A stretch of 6,698 nucleotides of DNA from assembly GCA_049663805.1 (NCBI GenBank), contig JBATEB010000230.1, forward strand, positions 1 through 6,698, in the 5' to 3' direction. Position 1 is the stretch's first letter, and each line of letters begins with the position of its first letter. The notes beneath the pieces were generated by a model that did no database searches, was not told where the DNA came from, and worked only from the letters and a program-made list of their open reading frames with translations. The position numbers and the translations under genes are program-made. This DNA is from VBDM01 sp049663805 (lineage in GTDB: Bacteria > Pseudomonadota > Gammaproteobacteria > Burkholderiales > SG8-39). Below, in pieces: positions 1-6,029 of this stretch.

Positions 1-1
1 C

Positions 2-406
2 GGCACCGGCGTCCGGGCGCACATGCTCGCCAACTTCGTGATCGCCGGCGCCTTCGCCGGCGTCGCCGGGGCGCTGTGGGGTCCGTTCTCGCGCAGCGTC
101 AACCCGGGCCTGCTCGGCTGGGGCGAATCGGGGATCGCGGTCTTCATGACCCTGATCGGGGGCGGCGGCGCGTTCATCGGGCCGATGCTCGGCTCGGTGA
201 TCTACACGATGCTGCAGGCGGTGGTGAAGATGTACACCGTGTACTGGCCGCTCACCATCGGCACCATCATTCTGCTGATCGTGCTGTTCGCCCCCGGCGG
301 CATCCTCGGCGTGATCGACCAGCGCATCCGCGCGGCGCGCTCGCGCGAGGGCGCCTCCGGCGGCGAATCCGGGACGCCGGCCCCGGCGGCGGAGCGGCGC
401 GCGTGA
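2..406 (+). CDS. livM: Branched-chain amino-acid type ABC transporter permease, LivM family (C-terminal part)
   Basis: This is the last 134 residues of an inner-membrane permease; the start lies upstream of the window. LivM pairs with LivH to form the channel of a HAAT-family importer for branched-chain or related amino acids, amides or aromatic acids. Three hydrophobic segments are visible: the one around LANFVIAGAFAGVAGAL, one spanning the family loop TLIGGGGAFIGPMLGS, and a last one around TIGTIILLIVLFAPGG. The glycine-rich GGxG...GPxxGS loop is the conserved LivM/LivH element thought to contact the ATPases. A hydrophilic Arg/Ala/Gly-rich tail of about 25 residues ends the protein. Its stop codon overlaps the GTG start of the LivG gene (GTGA), which supports co-translation. 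The substrate cannot be read from this fragment because no binding-protein gene is visible. Confidence 0.9.
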   Translation, partial: GTGVRAHMLANFVIAGAFAGVAGALWGPFSRSVNPGLLGWGESGIAVFMTLIGGGGAFIGPMLGSVIYTMLQAVVKMYTVYWPLTIGTIILLIVLFAPGGILGVIDQRIRAARSREGASGGESGTPAPAAERRA

Positions 407-1155
407 ACGGGAACATCCTGGAAGTCACCGGGCTGGAGAAGCATTTCGGCGGCGTGCACGTCACCTGCAACGTCCACTTCGCGATGCGCGAGGGCGAGCA
501 GTCGGCGATCATCGGCCCGAACGGCGCCGGCAAGAGCACTTTCATGAACCTGCTCACCGGCTTCCACCGCCCCGACGCCGGCAAGGTGGTGTTCGCCGGC
601 GAGGAGATCACCGGCCTGCCGCCGCACCAGGTGGTGAGGCGCGGCATCTCGCGCGCCTTCCAGGTGAGCAGCATCTTCGGCCGCATGACGGTGGGCGAGA
701 ACGTGCGCGCGGCGGTGCAGGCGCAACTGCGCGCGACCTTCCGCCTGTTTTCGTCGGGACGCCGCCTCGGCGCCGGGGAAGCCGATCGCGTGCTGGCGCT
801 GTGCGGGTTGGAGGGTAAGCGCGACCTCCTCGCCGGGGAGCTCGCCCAGGGCGACAAGAAGCGGTTGGAGCTCGCGATCGCGCTCGCGGGCAAGCCGCGG
901 CTGCTGCTCCTCGATGAGCCGACCGCCGGCATGTCGATCGACGAGGCGCGCTCGACCATGGAGCTGGTCGACCGCCTCAACCGCGAGCTCAAGCTCACCG
1001 TGCTCTTCACCGAGCACGACATGGGCATCGTCTTCAACCATGCGCGCCGGCTGACGCTGCTCCACCGGGGCGAGATCATCCTCGAGGGCACGCCCGAGGA
1101 GGTACGCGCCGACGCCACCGCGCAGAGAGTCTACCTGGGCGAGCACCACCTGTGA
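403..1155 (+). CDS. livG: Branched-chain amino-acid type ABC transporter ATP-binding protein LivG
   Basis: This is a 250-residue cytoplasmic ATPase that powers the LivH/LivM permease pair. Walker A is GPNGAGKS (residues 38-45), the Q-loop glutamine is Gln87 in RAFQVSSIF, and the signature is LAQGD (147-151), a family variant of LSGGQ. Walker B is LLLLDEP (167-173) and the switch histidine is His205 in TEHDM. The C-terminus ending in VYLGE plus four residues is typical of the LivG subfamily. Length is usual (about 250-260). The GTG at 403 is chosen because it overlaps the livM stop as GTGA, has a GGAG 8 bases upstream, and places the first strand (ILEVTGLEKHFGG) at the normal distance. The frame is open further upstream, but that is the shadow of livM. 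The adjacent livF supplies the second ATPase of the heterodimer. Confidence 0.95.
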   Translation: MNGNILEVTGLEKHFGGVHVTCNVHFAMREGEQSAIIGPNGAGKSTFMNLLTGFHRPDAGKVVFAGEEITGLPPHQVVRRGISRAFQVSSIFGRMTVGENVRAAVQAQLRATFRLFSSGRRLGAGEADRVLALCGLEGKRDLLAGELAQGDKKRLELAIALAGKPRLLLLDEPTAGMSIDEARSTMELVDRLNRELKLTVLFTEHDMGIVFNHARRLTLLHRGEIILEGTPEEVRADATAQRVYLGEHHL

Positions 1156-1868
1156 CGCCGATGCCCTGCCTCGAAATCGAGAATCTCCACACCTTCTACG
1201 GCAGCAGCCACATCCTGTTCGACGTGTCGCTGCAGGTCGGGGAGGGCGAGTCGGTGTGCCTGCTGGGGCGCAACGGCGCGGGCAAGACCACCACCCTTAA
1301 GACCATCATGGGCCTGGCGCAGGGACGCGGCGGGGCGATCCGCTTCGAGGGCGAGTCGCTGCTCGGCCGGGCGCCCTACGAGATCGCCCGGCTCGGGGTC
1401 GGTTACGTTCCCGACGAGCGGCTGATCTTCCCCGATCTCACGGTGCGCGAGAACCTCGAGCTCGCCATCAAGCCGGGCCGCGACGGCGCCGCGCCCTGGA
1501 CCGTGGAGCGGGTGTACGAACTCTTTCCCGCCCTGACGCTGCTCGACCGGCGACTCGGCGGCTACCTCTCGGGCGGCGAGCAGCAGATGCTGACCATCGG
1601 ACGGACGCTGATGGGCAACCCGTCGCTCCTGTTGCTGGATGAGCCGGTCGAGGGCGTCGCGCCGGTGGTGGTGCAGGAGCTCACGCGCCAGATCAAGAAC
1701 CTGAAGGGCATGGGCCTCACGCTGCTCTTCGCCGAGCAGAACATGCATTTCGCCGCCGAAGTTTCCGACCGCGCCTACGTGATCGAAAAGGGGCGCATCC
1801 GTTTCCACGGCAGCATGCAGGAGCTCGCCGCGAACGAGGAAGTGAAGTCGAAGTACCTGATGATCTAG
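1152..1868 (+). CDS. livF: Branched-chain amino-acid type ABC transporter ATP-binding protein LivF
   Basis: This is a 238-residue ATPase, the partner of LivG in the transporter. Walker A is GRNGAGKT (39-46), the signature is LSGGEQQ (138-144), and Walker B is LLLLDEP (158-164). The switch position carries Gln195 (AEQN) in place of histidine, which is normal for LivF. At the Q-loop the sequence is GYVPDER, so the usual glutamine is an acidic residue; E. coli LivF also has an acidic residue here (PEGR). The start is taken at GTG 1152, which overlaps the livG stop as GTGA, the same arrangement as at the livM-livG junction. An ATG at 1161 in the same frame (MPCLEIENLH) would give 235 residues and fits family length equally well; neither start has a strong ribosome binding site. 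It is the last gene of the operon, with a hairpin 23 bases after the stop. Confidence 0.94.
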   Translation: MTPMPCLEIENLHTFYGSSHILFDVSLQVGEGESVCLLGRNGAGKTTTLKTIMGLAQGRGGAIRFEGESLLGRAPYEIARLGVGYVPDERLIFPDLTVRENLELAIKPGRDGAAPWTVERVYELFPALTLLDRRLGGYLSGGEQQMLTIGRTLMGNPSLLLLDEPVEGVAPVVVQELTRQIKNLKGMGLTLLFAEQNMHFAAEVSDRAYVIEKGRIRFHGSMQELAANEEVKSKYLMI

Positions 1869-1891
1869 GGATGCTCTGATTAACGTCATGC

Positions 1892-1923
1892 CCGCGGCGA
1901 GCGCCGCGGCCGCGCTATCTTTT
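1892..1923 (+). terminator. Probable intrinsic terminator of the liv operon
   Basis: A perfect 7-bp GC stem (CCGCGGC at 1892-1898 with GCCGCGG at 1903-1909) encloses a GAGC loop. A T-rich TATCTTTT follows at 1916-1923. It lies 23 bases after the livF stop. The T-tract begins about 6 bases beyond the stem and is interrupted by a C, so termination may be partial. Confidence 0.45.
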
Positions 1924-2011
1924 CCGGTATGTACGTCCGCGCACAGATTACCCGGATTCTGGAGCGCAACATGGCAACCGGGGGCGTAGACCGTTACGTG
2001 TTCGAGGTGCC

Positions 2012-2236
2012 ATGGTCCCTGTCGCGGGCACGAAATCCGGCAATCTGTTCGCCGAGAAGCCGATCTTCGGGCGCAATCCGGTGATCAGGCACAGGCCGGC
2101 GCCGGAGCTGACGGCGGCCCGCGCGCTGTGCCATCAACTGCGAGGCAAACGAACGCGTCCGGACAAGGAGCGGATCGTGCATCTGATCTGCCTGAATCTC
2201 CAGGCGATACTGAAGCAGCGCTCGCAGCGCCCGTAG
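2012..2236 (+). CDS. Unrecognised small ORF, 74 aa, possibly the 3' part of a frameshifted gene
   Basis: I do not recognise this protein. The frame is basic and shows the strong third-position G/C preference of real genes in this window (for example the run GCC CGC GCG CTG TGC), so it may be coding. The ATG at 2012 has no usable ribosome binding site: GAGGTG ends only 2 bases before it. A better start signal lies upstream in another frame: ATG 1971, with GGAG at 1961-1964 and a 6-base spacer, which reads MATGGVDRYVFEVP before continuing to a stop at 2084. One missing base near 2010-2012 would join the two frames into a protein of about 88 residues. It could therefore be an intact small gene, a recent pseudogene, a base-call error or a non-coding remnant. 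It sits alone between the liv terminator and a convergent exonuclease gene. Confidence 0.3.
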   Translation: MVPVAGTKSGNLFAEKPIFGRNPVIRHRPAPELTAARALCHQLRGKRTRPDKERIVHLICLNLQAILKQRSQRP

Positions 2237-2246
2237 CGAGATGCGC

Positions 2247-2906
2247 CTATAGCGGGGGGGCGCAGTCCCGGCGCGGGGTCTCCCGGGGGCTCCCCAGCAG
2301 TCCCAGGCTCTGAAATTTCAGGAACAGTTCGCGGCAGGCCCAGGCGTCGGTGGCGGCGTAGGCGATCTGCGCCGCGCTGAGCTGCGGCCTGGCCCAGTTC
2401 GAGGTCTTGGTGCCCTTGGGGATGCGAAAGCCGAGGAACATGCCGGCGAGGTTGCGCACGCCGGTCTGGCCGAGGCCGGCCGAACGCGCGACGCGGCCGA
2501 GGTCGAGGAGGTTCTTCTCCTCGAACGCGAACACCCGTTTGAGGGCGCGCAGGTCGTCCCGGAGCGATACGCCCGCCTTGACGGCACGCGGCTCGGACAG
2601 GAGCGCGGCCAGCACCGGGTGGCACGGCGCGCGGCGCAGGGGAAAGAGATACACCGCGCGCGCGGTCGCGACCTGCACCAGGGCGGGCAGGTGGTTCTCG
2701 CCCTTCCTGAACGCGGGCCGGGTCTCGGTGTCGAGGCCGACGATCTCCTCGGAGCCCAGGTCCGCGGCCGCCGACTCCAGGTCTTCCCGCGTTTCCACCA
2801 CGCACACCCGACCCTCGTAGCGCCGGATCGGAAGCTGCGCCATGGCCTCGCGCGAGATCGCGAGCGGGCGCTCGCTCTGCGAATCGGCGGGGGGCGGGAT
2901 ATCCAT
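2247..2906 (-). CDS. DEDDy-type 3'-5' exonuclease (RNase D / WRN-exonuclease-like)
   Basis: This is a 219-residue cytoplasmic protein made of a single 3'-5' exonuclease domain, expected to remove nucleotides from DNA or RNA 3' ends with two metal ions. The three exo motifs are present: LDTETR with Asp59 and Glu61 (Exo I), KAGVSLRDDL with Asp117/Asp118 (Exo II), and IAYAATDAWACREL with Tyr183 and Asp187 (Exo III; the tyrosine makes it DEDDy). There is no HRDC domain, so it is not classical RNase D; it resembles the short WRN-exo-like proteins common in proteobacteria. The start is uncertain. ATG 2906 is chosen as the first in-frame ATG giving a normal N-terminus, but the only strong Shine-Dalgarno (GGAGG) is about 20 bases further upstream. 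ATG 2843 (MAQLPIRRYEG) is the alternative, and the homologous region begins close to it. In vivo substrate is unknown. It is divergent from the glutaredoxin-like gene. Confidence 0.88.
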   Translation of the reverse strand: MDIPPPADSQSERPLAISREAMAQLPIRRYEGRVCVVETREDLESAAADLGSEEIVGLDTETRPAFRKGENHLPALVQVATARAVYLFPLRRAPCHPVLAALLSEPRAVKAGVSLRDDLRALKRVFAFEEKNLLDLGRVARSAGLGQTGVRNLAGMFLGFRIPKGTKTSNWARPQLSAAQIAYAATDAWACRELFLKFQSLGLLGSPRETPRRDCAPPL

Positions 2907-2988
2907 GACGCGTTGCAGAGTAGCGCATTTCCTCCAGGCGCAGCGGCGGGCAAGCCTGCGGTCTCCCCGGTGGCAGCGGTCCGCCCTA

Positions 2989-2994
2989 TATACT
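2989..2994 (+). promoter_or_regulatory. Candidate -10 element (TATACT) for the glutaredoxin-like gene
   Basis: TATACT matches five of six sigma-70 -10 positions and lies 33 bases before the start codon at 3028, in the only AT-rich patch (about 2986-3003) of the 121-base divergent gap. No convincing -35 sits 17 bases upstream. The same patch read on the minus strand (TATATAG, TATTTT) could serve the divergent exonuclease gene. Confidence 0.4.
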
Positions 2995-3027
2995 GAAAAT
3001 ACGAATCCCAGCATCGGAAGGAATCCC

Positions 3028-3390
3028 ATGCCCCGTCCCATCCTGCCCGAAGACAAGATCCATCCCGCCGTGCGCGAGAAAATCGCCCACTACCGGTCGG
3101 ACATCGTGAAGGAGGTGCAGGCGGCGGTGGCGGCGAACGACATCGTCGTGGTGGGCATGCGCCAGAACCCGTTTCCGAAGCGGGCGTGCAAGGCGCTCGA
3201 TGCCGCCGGGCTCGCCTACCGCTACCTCGAGTACGGCAGCTACCTCGCCGACTGGCGCCGCCGCCTCGCGCTCAAGCTGTGGACCGGCTGGCCGACCTTC
3301 CCCATGGTGTTCGTCAAGGGCGTGCTGGTCGGCGGCGCGCAGGATCTGGCGCGGCTGATCGCGAGCGGCGAGCTGGGCCGCGGGAAGTGA
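3028..3390 (+). CDS. Glutaredoxin-fold protein lacking the catalytic CxxC
   Basis: This is a 120-residue cytoplasmic protein. Residues about 38-116 follow the glutaredoxin/Grx4-like pattern: a first strand (DIVVVGM), the active-site turn, the helix KRACKALDAAG, the strand AYRYLEYG, then GWPTFPMVFV with the cis-proline equivalent Pro92, and GGAQDL (102-107), the GGxxD glutathione-binding turn. The active-site turn, normally CPYC or CGFS, is NPFP (47-50), so both active-site cysteines are absent. The only cysteine is Cys54 in the following helix. Ordinary dithiol or monothiol glutaredoxin chemistry is therefore unlikely; glutathione binding, a structural role or use of Cys54 remain possible. 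About 37 N-terminal residues precede the fold. The start is well supported by GGAAGGA at 3016-3022 with a 5-base spacer. The DUF3293 gene follows 6 bases after the stop, suggesting an operon. Confidence 0.85.
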   Translation: MPRPILPEDKIHPAVREKIAHYRSDIVKEVQAAVAANDIVVVGMRQNPFPKRACKALDAAGLAYRYLEYGSYLADWRRRLALKLWTGWPTFPMVFVKGVLVGGAQDLARLIASGELGRGK

Positions 3391-3396
3391 CAGCGC

Positions 3397-3819
3397 GTGC
3401 CTCCCGCCACGCCGGAGCAGATCGCCGCCTACGAACAGGCGCGGTACGTGGTGTTCGGCGAGCCCGAGCTGGTGATCCGCATCGGCGTGCCGAATCCGGA
3501 CCTGGACGAGCTGCTTGCCGCCGAAGACGCGGCGACCGCGGCCTATGTCACCGCCGCCAACCCGCGCGGCGAGGCGCGCACGCCCTGGCAGAACGAAATC
3601 GCCAATGCCGCCCTGGTTCAATCGCAGACCGCGGCGGGCTTCTCCTGCTTCGAGGGCGAGGGGCGCGATCCGCAGGGACGCTGGACGCCCGAGCGCAGCG
3701 TGCTGGTGGTCGGGATCTCGCGCGCCGATGCCGAAGCGGTCGGGCGGGCGTTCGAGCAGAACGCGATCCTGTTCGTCGAGCGCGGCCGGGCCCCGGAATT
3801 GGTGCTGCTCGATGACTGA
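3397..3819 (+). CDS. DUF3293 domain-containing protein
   Basis: This is a 140-residue soluble protein with no signal peptide or membrane segment. It matches my memory of the DUF3293 family: an N-terminal YVVFGEPELVIRIG strand pair (17-30), TAANP (52-56), GEGRDPQGRW (87-96), and FEQNAILFV (119-127) near the C-terminus. The family has no established biochemical role, so no function is assigned. The start is GTG 3397, with GGGAAG at 3382-3387 inside the end of the upstream gene. The 6-base gap from the glutaredoxin-like gene implies co-transcription and probably translational coupling. The next gene (FKBP) is convergent, so this is the last gene of a two-gene unit. Confidence 0.85.
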   Translation: MPPATPEQIAAYEQARYVVFGEPELVIRIGVPNPDLDELLAAEDAATAAYVTAANPRGEARTPWQNEIANAALVQSQTAAGFSCFEGEGRDPQGRWTPERSVLVVGISRADAEAVGRAFEQNAILFVERGRAPELVLLDD

Positions 3820-3824
3820 GACGA

Positions 3825-3855
3825 GCGCCCCGCCGCGGCGGGCCCTCGCGGGCGC
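3825..3855. terminator. GC-rich inverted repeats between convergent genes, possible bidirectional terminator
   Basis: The 50-base gap between the convergent DUF3293 and FKBP stops contains a 14-base perfect palindrome (CCCGCCGCGGCGGG, 3829-3842). It is overlapped by an outer pair, GCGCCC (3825-3830) with GGGCGC (3850-3855). No T-tract follows on either strand beyond a short GTTT, so intrinsic termination is only a possibility. Confidence 0.3.
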
Positions 3856-3869
3856 CGGATGACGCTGTT

Positions 3870-4214
3870 TCAGGAAACCGCGAGCAACTCGACTTCGAAG
3901 GTGAGCGTGGCGTTGGGCGGGATGGTGTCCCCGGCGCCGGCTTCGCCGTAGGCCAGTCGCGGCGGGACGACGAGCCTGCGCGTGCCGCCCACTTTCATGC
4001 CGGGGAGGCCCTCTTCCCAGCCGTCCATGACTTCGCGCTTGCCGAGGGTGAATTCGAACGGGTCCTGCTTTTCCTTGCTCGAATCGAACTGGGTGCCGTC
4101 GGCGAGCCAGCCGGCGTAGTGCACGGTGACGTCGCGGCCGCTCGCGGCGGCCTCGCCCCGGCCGATGACGGTATCTTCGATGGTCAGGCCGCTTGCGGTG
4201 GTGATGACGGGCAT
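3870..4214 (-). CDS. FKBP-type peptidyl-prolyl cis-trans isomerase
   Basis: This is a 114-residue single-domain FKBP, expected to catalyse cis-trans isomerisation of Xaa-Pro bonds in the cytoplasm. The family sequence is complete: VHYAGWLADGTQFDSS (31-46) with Tyr33, Phe43 and Asp44; FTLGKREVMDGWEEGL (55-70) with Val62 and Trp66; then GMKVGGTRRLVVPPRLAYG (72-90) with Tyr89; and FEVELL (106-111) with Phe106. These match the hydrophobic FK506/proline pocket of FKBP12, so the enzyme should be active. There is no insert-in-flap domain and no signal peptide, so it is the small FKBP12-like class rather than SlyD or FkpA. ATG 4214 is chosen because AGAGG lies 6 bases upstream and the protein then begins with the usual short MPVITTASGL. 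The frame stays open to 4325, but that extension lacks family similarity. It is a single gene, divergent from the MetE-like gene. Confidence 0.93.
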   Translation of the reverse strand: MPVITTASGLTIEDTVIGRGEAAASGRDVTVHYAGWLADGTQFDSSKEKQDPFEFTLGKREVMDGWEEGLPGMKVGGTRRLVVPPRLAYGEAGAGDTIPPNATLTFEVELLAVS

Positions 4215-4395
4215 GGGATTCCTCTTGGTTGGCCCGGTGAGGCCGAAAGGGGCCCTTTCGACGCGGCGGGCAGGGAAGGCGCGGATGTTGCGGTGCAGCG
4301 AAAGCTCGAATGTACGCGAATGCACCCGGATAAGCTACAAGTATCGGCCGGCATCTAAGATGTCGCGTTTCCCAGCGCCCGAGGAGGAGATCCGC

Positions 4396-5484
4396 ATGAA
4401 CCCGCCCCCTTTCCGTGCCGACCAGGTCGGGAGCCTGTTGCGCCCGCCCGAGCTCGCCGCGGCGCGCGCCCAGCTGAAGGCCGGGCGGCTCACCGCCGCG
4501 GAGCTGAAAGCGGTCGAGGATCGCGCCATTCGCGAGGCGGTGGCGAGGCAGGAGGCGATCGGCCTGCAGGGGATCACCGACGGCGAGTTCCGGCGCGACT
4601 TCTGGCACCTGGATTTCGTCAGGCAGCTGGACGGGGTCAGCCTGAAGCCCGTGGAGGGGCTCACCTTCCAGGCCGAGGACGTGCCGCCGATGGCCTCGGT
4701 CACCGGCAAGGTCGGCTGCACGCGCCCGATCATGACCGATCATTTCACCTTCCTCGCCTCGGTCGTGAAGCAGACGCCCAAGCTGTGCATCCCGGCGCCG
4801 GCGACCCTGCATTTCCGCGGCGGGCGCAACGCCATCTCGCGCGAGGTCTACCCGGACCTCGCGGAATTCTGGGCCGACGCGGCCGCGGCCTGGCGTGGCG
4901 CGATCGCTCACATCGCCCGCGCCGGCTGCACCTACCTGCAGCTCGATGACGTCAGTTTTTCCTATCTGTGCGATCCGAAAGTGCGCGACAACTACCGCGC
5001 CCACGGCGACGACCCGGAAACCCTGGCCGCCGCCTACGCCGGCGCGATCAATGGCGCGCTCGCCGCCAGGCCGCCCGGGATGGCGGTCACCCTGCACACC
5101 TGCCGCGGCAACTTCCGCAGCACCTGGCTCGCCTCGGGCGCCTACGAGGAGAGCGTCATCGAGGCGATGTTCTCGACCGATGTCGACGCCTATTTCATGG
5201 AGTACGACTCGGCGCGCGCCGGCGGCTTCGAGCCGCTGCGCCTGCTGCCCAGGGGAAAGAAGGTGGTGCTGGGCCTGGTGACCACCAAGGTCGGGGCGCT
5301 GGAGGCCAAGGACGACCTGCGGCGCCGTATCGACGAGGCCGCGAAATTCGTGCCGCTCGAGAACCTGTGCCTGTCGCCGCAGTGCGGGTTTGCGAGCACC
5401 CACCACGGCAACAAGCTCGCGCTCGGGGAGCAGTGGCGCAAGCTGGAGCGCGTGGTCGAAGTGGCGCGCGAGGTGTGGGGCTGA
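4396..5484 (+). CDS. MetE-like zinc methyltransferase (cobalamin-independent methionine synthase family, short form)
   Basis: This 362-residue cytoplasmic protein corresponds to the catalytic C-terminal half of MetE, like Bacillus YxjG/YxjH and archaeal MetE-like enzymes. Full MetE is about 750 residues. The four zinc ligands are visible: His234 and Cys236 in TLHTCRGN, Glu269 in YFMEYD, and Cys330 in SPQCGF, so a thiol-activating zinc site is intact. Other family elements are DQVGSLLRPPEL (9-20), GITDGEFRRDFW (59-70) and YLQLDDVSFSYL (180-191). It should transfer a methyl group to a thiol such as homocysteine, but the methyl donor is uncertain because the short forms lack the N-terminal half that helps bind methyl-tetrahydrofolate. 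ATG 4396 is preferred over an in-frame ATG at 4360 because a strong GGAGG sits at 4383-4387 with an 8-base spacer. It is monocistronic. Confidence 0.9.
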   Translation: MNPPPFRADQVGSLLRPPELAAARAQLKAGRLTAAELKAVEDRAIREAVARQEAIGLQGITDGEFRRDFWHLDFVRQLDGVSLKPVEGLTFQAEDVPPMASVTGKVGCTRPIMTDHFTFLASVVKQTPKLCIPAPATLHFRGGRNAISREVYPDLAEFWADAAAAWRGAIAHIARAGCTYLQLDDVSFSYLCDPKVRDNYRAHGDDPETLAAAYAGAINGALAARPPGMAVTLHTCRGNFRSTWLASGAYEESVIEAMFSTDVDAYFMEYDSARAGGFEPLRLLPRGKKVVLGLVTTKVGALEAKDDLRRRIDEAAKFVPLENLCLSPQCGFASTHHGNKLALGEQWRKLERVVEVAREVWG

Positions 5485-5551
5485 GGCTTCGGGCCGGCCT
5501 GGCGCCGTCTCGACACTTCGTCGGAACTCCGCCGCCCGTCCGCGCCCCGCG

Positions 5552-5568
5552 CCGGGCTGCCCGCCCGG
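5552..5568. terminator. Hairpin downstream of the MetE-like gene
   Basis: CCGGGC (5552-5557) and GCCCGG (5563-5568) form a perfect 6-bp stem with a 5-base loop, 67 bases after the MetE-like stop. There is no T-tract, so if it terminates transcription it would need Rho or act only as a 3'-end stabiliser. Confidence 0.25.
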
Positions 5569-5707
5569 AATGACCCCGTCCCCCGCGGTACACTGCCGTA
5601 TCGCTCGCGCCGCCGCCCCCGGGCGTGACCGAATGCACACCCGCCCCTCCCCGGGTACGGGGCTTGCTGCTAGGTACGTCTATCGACAACTTATGGGCGG
5701 GCGCACC

Positions 5708-5902
5708 ATGAACCAGGCCACGCGGGTGCAGGAGCTGATCACGGACTTTCGCGACATCCTGCCCCCCGGGTGCGCCACCGCGCAGGCGATCGACCAGGGC
5801 GAGCCCTGGGAGCAGGTCGCCCTCAGGGCGATGGAGGACGGCTACATCGAAGTCGTCGACCAGTTCAACAGTTTCGTGGAGATCTGCCTGCGCAGCGCCT
5901 GA
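5708..5902 (+). CDS. Small acidic hypothetical protein, 64 aa
   Basis: I do not recognise this protein. It reads as a compact acidic (11 Asp/Glu against 4 Arg and no Lys), probably mostly helical protein with no membrane segment or signal peptide. It has a central GEPWEQVALRAMEDGY (31-46) and two cysteines (22 and 60). Codon use is strongly GC-ending like that of its neighbours, which supports real coding. The start is not certain: ATG 5708 is preceded by the weak purine run GGGCGGG (5696-5702), while an in-frame ATG at 5693 would add five residues and has no ribosome binding site. It stands alone, with about 220 GC-rich bases upstream and 127 downstream. Nothing in the context assigns a role. 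Confidence 0.6.
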   Translation: MNQATRVQELITDFRDILPPGCATAQAIDQGEPWEQVALRAMEDGYIEVVDQFNSFVEICLRSA

Positions 5903-5984
5903 AGGCACCCGGCCGGCCGCAGTCCGGAGGCGCGCGCGGCGGCTGGATCGATTCAGCGCCCCTCCCCGCGCGCTGCAGGCCCTG

Positions 5985-5990
5985 TAAAAT
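5985..5990 (+). promoter_or_regulatory. Candidate -10 element (TAAAAT) for the DUF1330 gene
   Basis: TAAAAT matches five of six -10 positions, is preceded directly by TG, and stands out in a GC-rich gap 39 bases before the start codon at 6030. No recognisable -35 is present at the usual distance. Confidence 0.4.
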
Positions 5991-6029
5991 CGTCGGCTTC
6001 CGCAAACCCTGCGACGAAAGGAAACCACG

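Noticed and set aside
202..1149. Long minus-strand frames opposite livG and another opposite livF (1131-1889)
   Set aside because: Their compositions are low-complexity and they mirror clear ABC ATPases with all motifs on the plus strand.
1869..1885. GGATGCTCTGATTAACG as an insertion-sequence end
   Set aside because: It vaguely recalls some terminal inverted repeats, but no matching inverted copy, target duplication or transposase is visible.
2218..2230. Hairpin GCGCT-CGC-AGCGC as terminator for the minus-strand exonuclease
   Set aside because: The stem is only 5 bp with no T-tract on the minus strand, and it lies inside the possible small ORF.
4215..4325. N-terminal extension of the FKBP gene
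   Set aside because: The added residues lack a signal peptide or FKBP similarity, and AGAGG lies correctly before ATG 4214.
4126..4395. N-terminal extension of the MetE-like gene by 90 residues
   Set aside because: The extension runs antisense to the FKBP start region and has no family similarity. A strong ribosome binding site fixes the start at 4396.
4215..4395. A riboswitch or operator in the gap between FKBP and the MetE-like gene
   Set aside because: I could not find a conserved SAM or cobalamin riboswitch core, a convincing promoter pair or a clear dyad here.
2986..5640. An 884-residue open frame on the minus strand
   Set aside because: It runs antisense or out of frame across five well-supported genes, is extremely Arg/Ala/Gly/Pro-rich and has no family pattern. 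It is a by-product of high GC.
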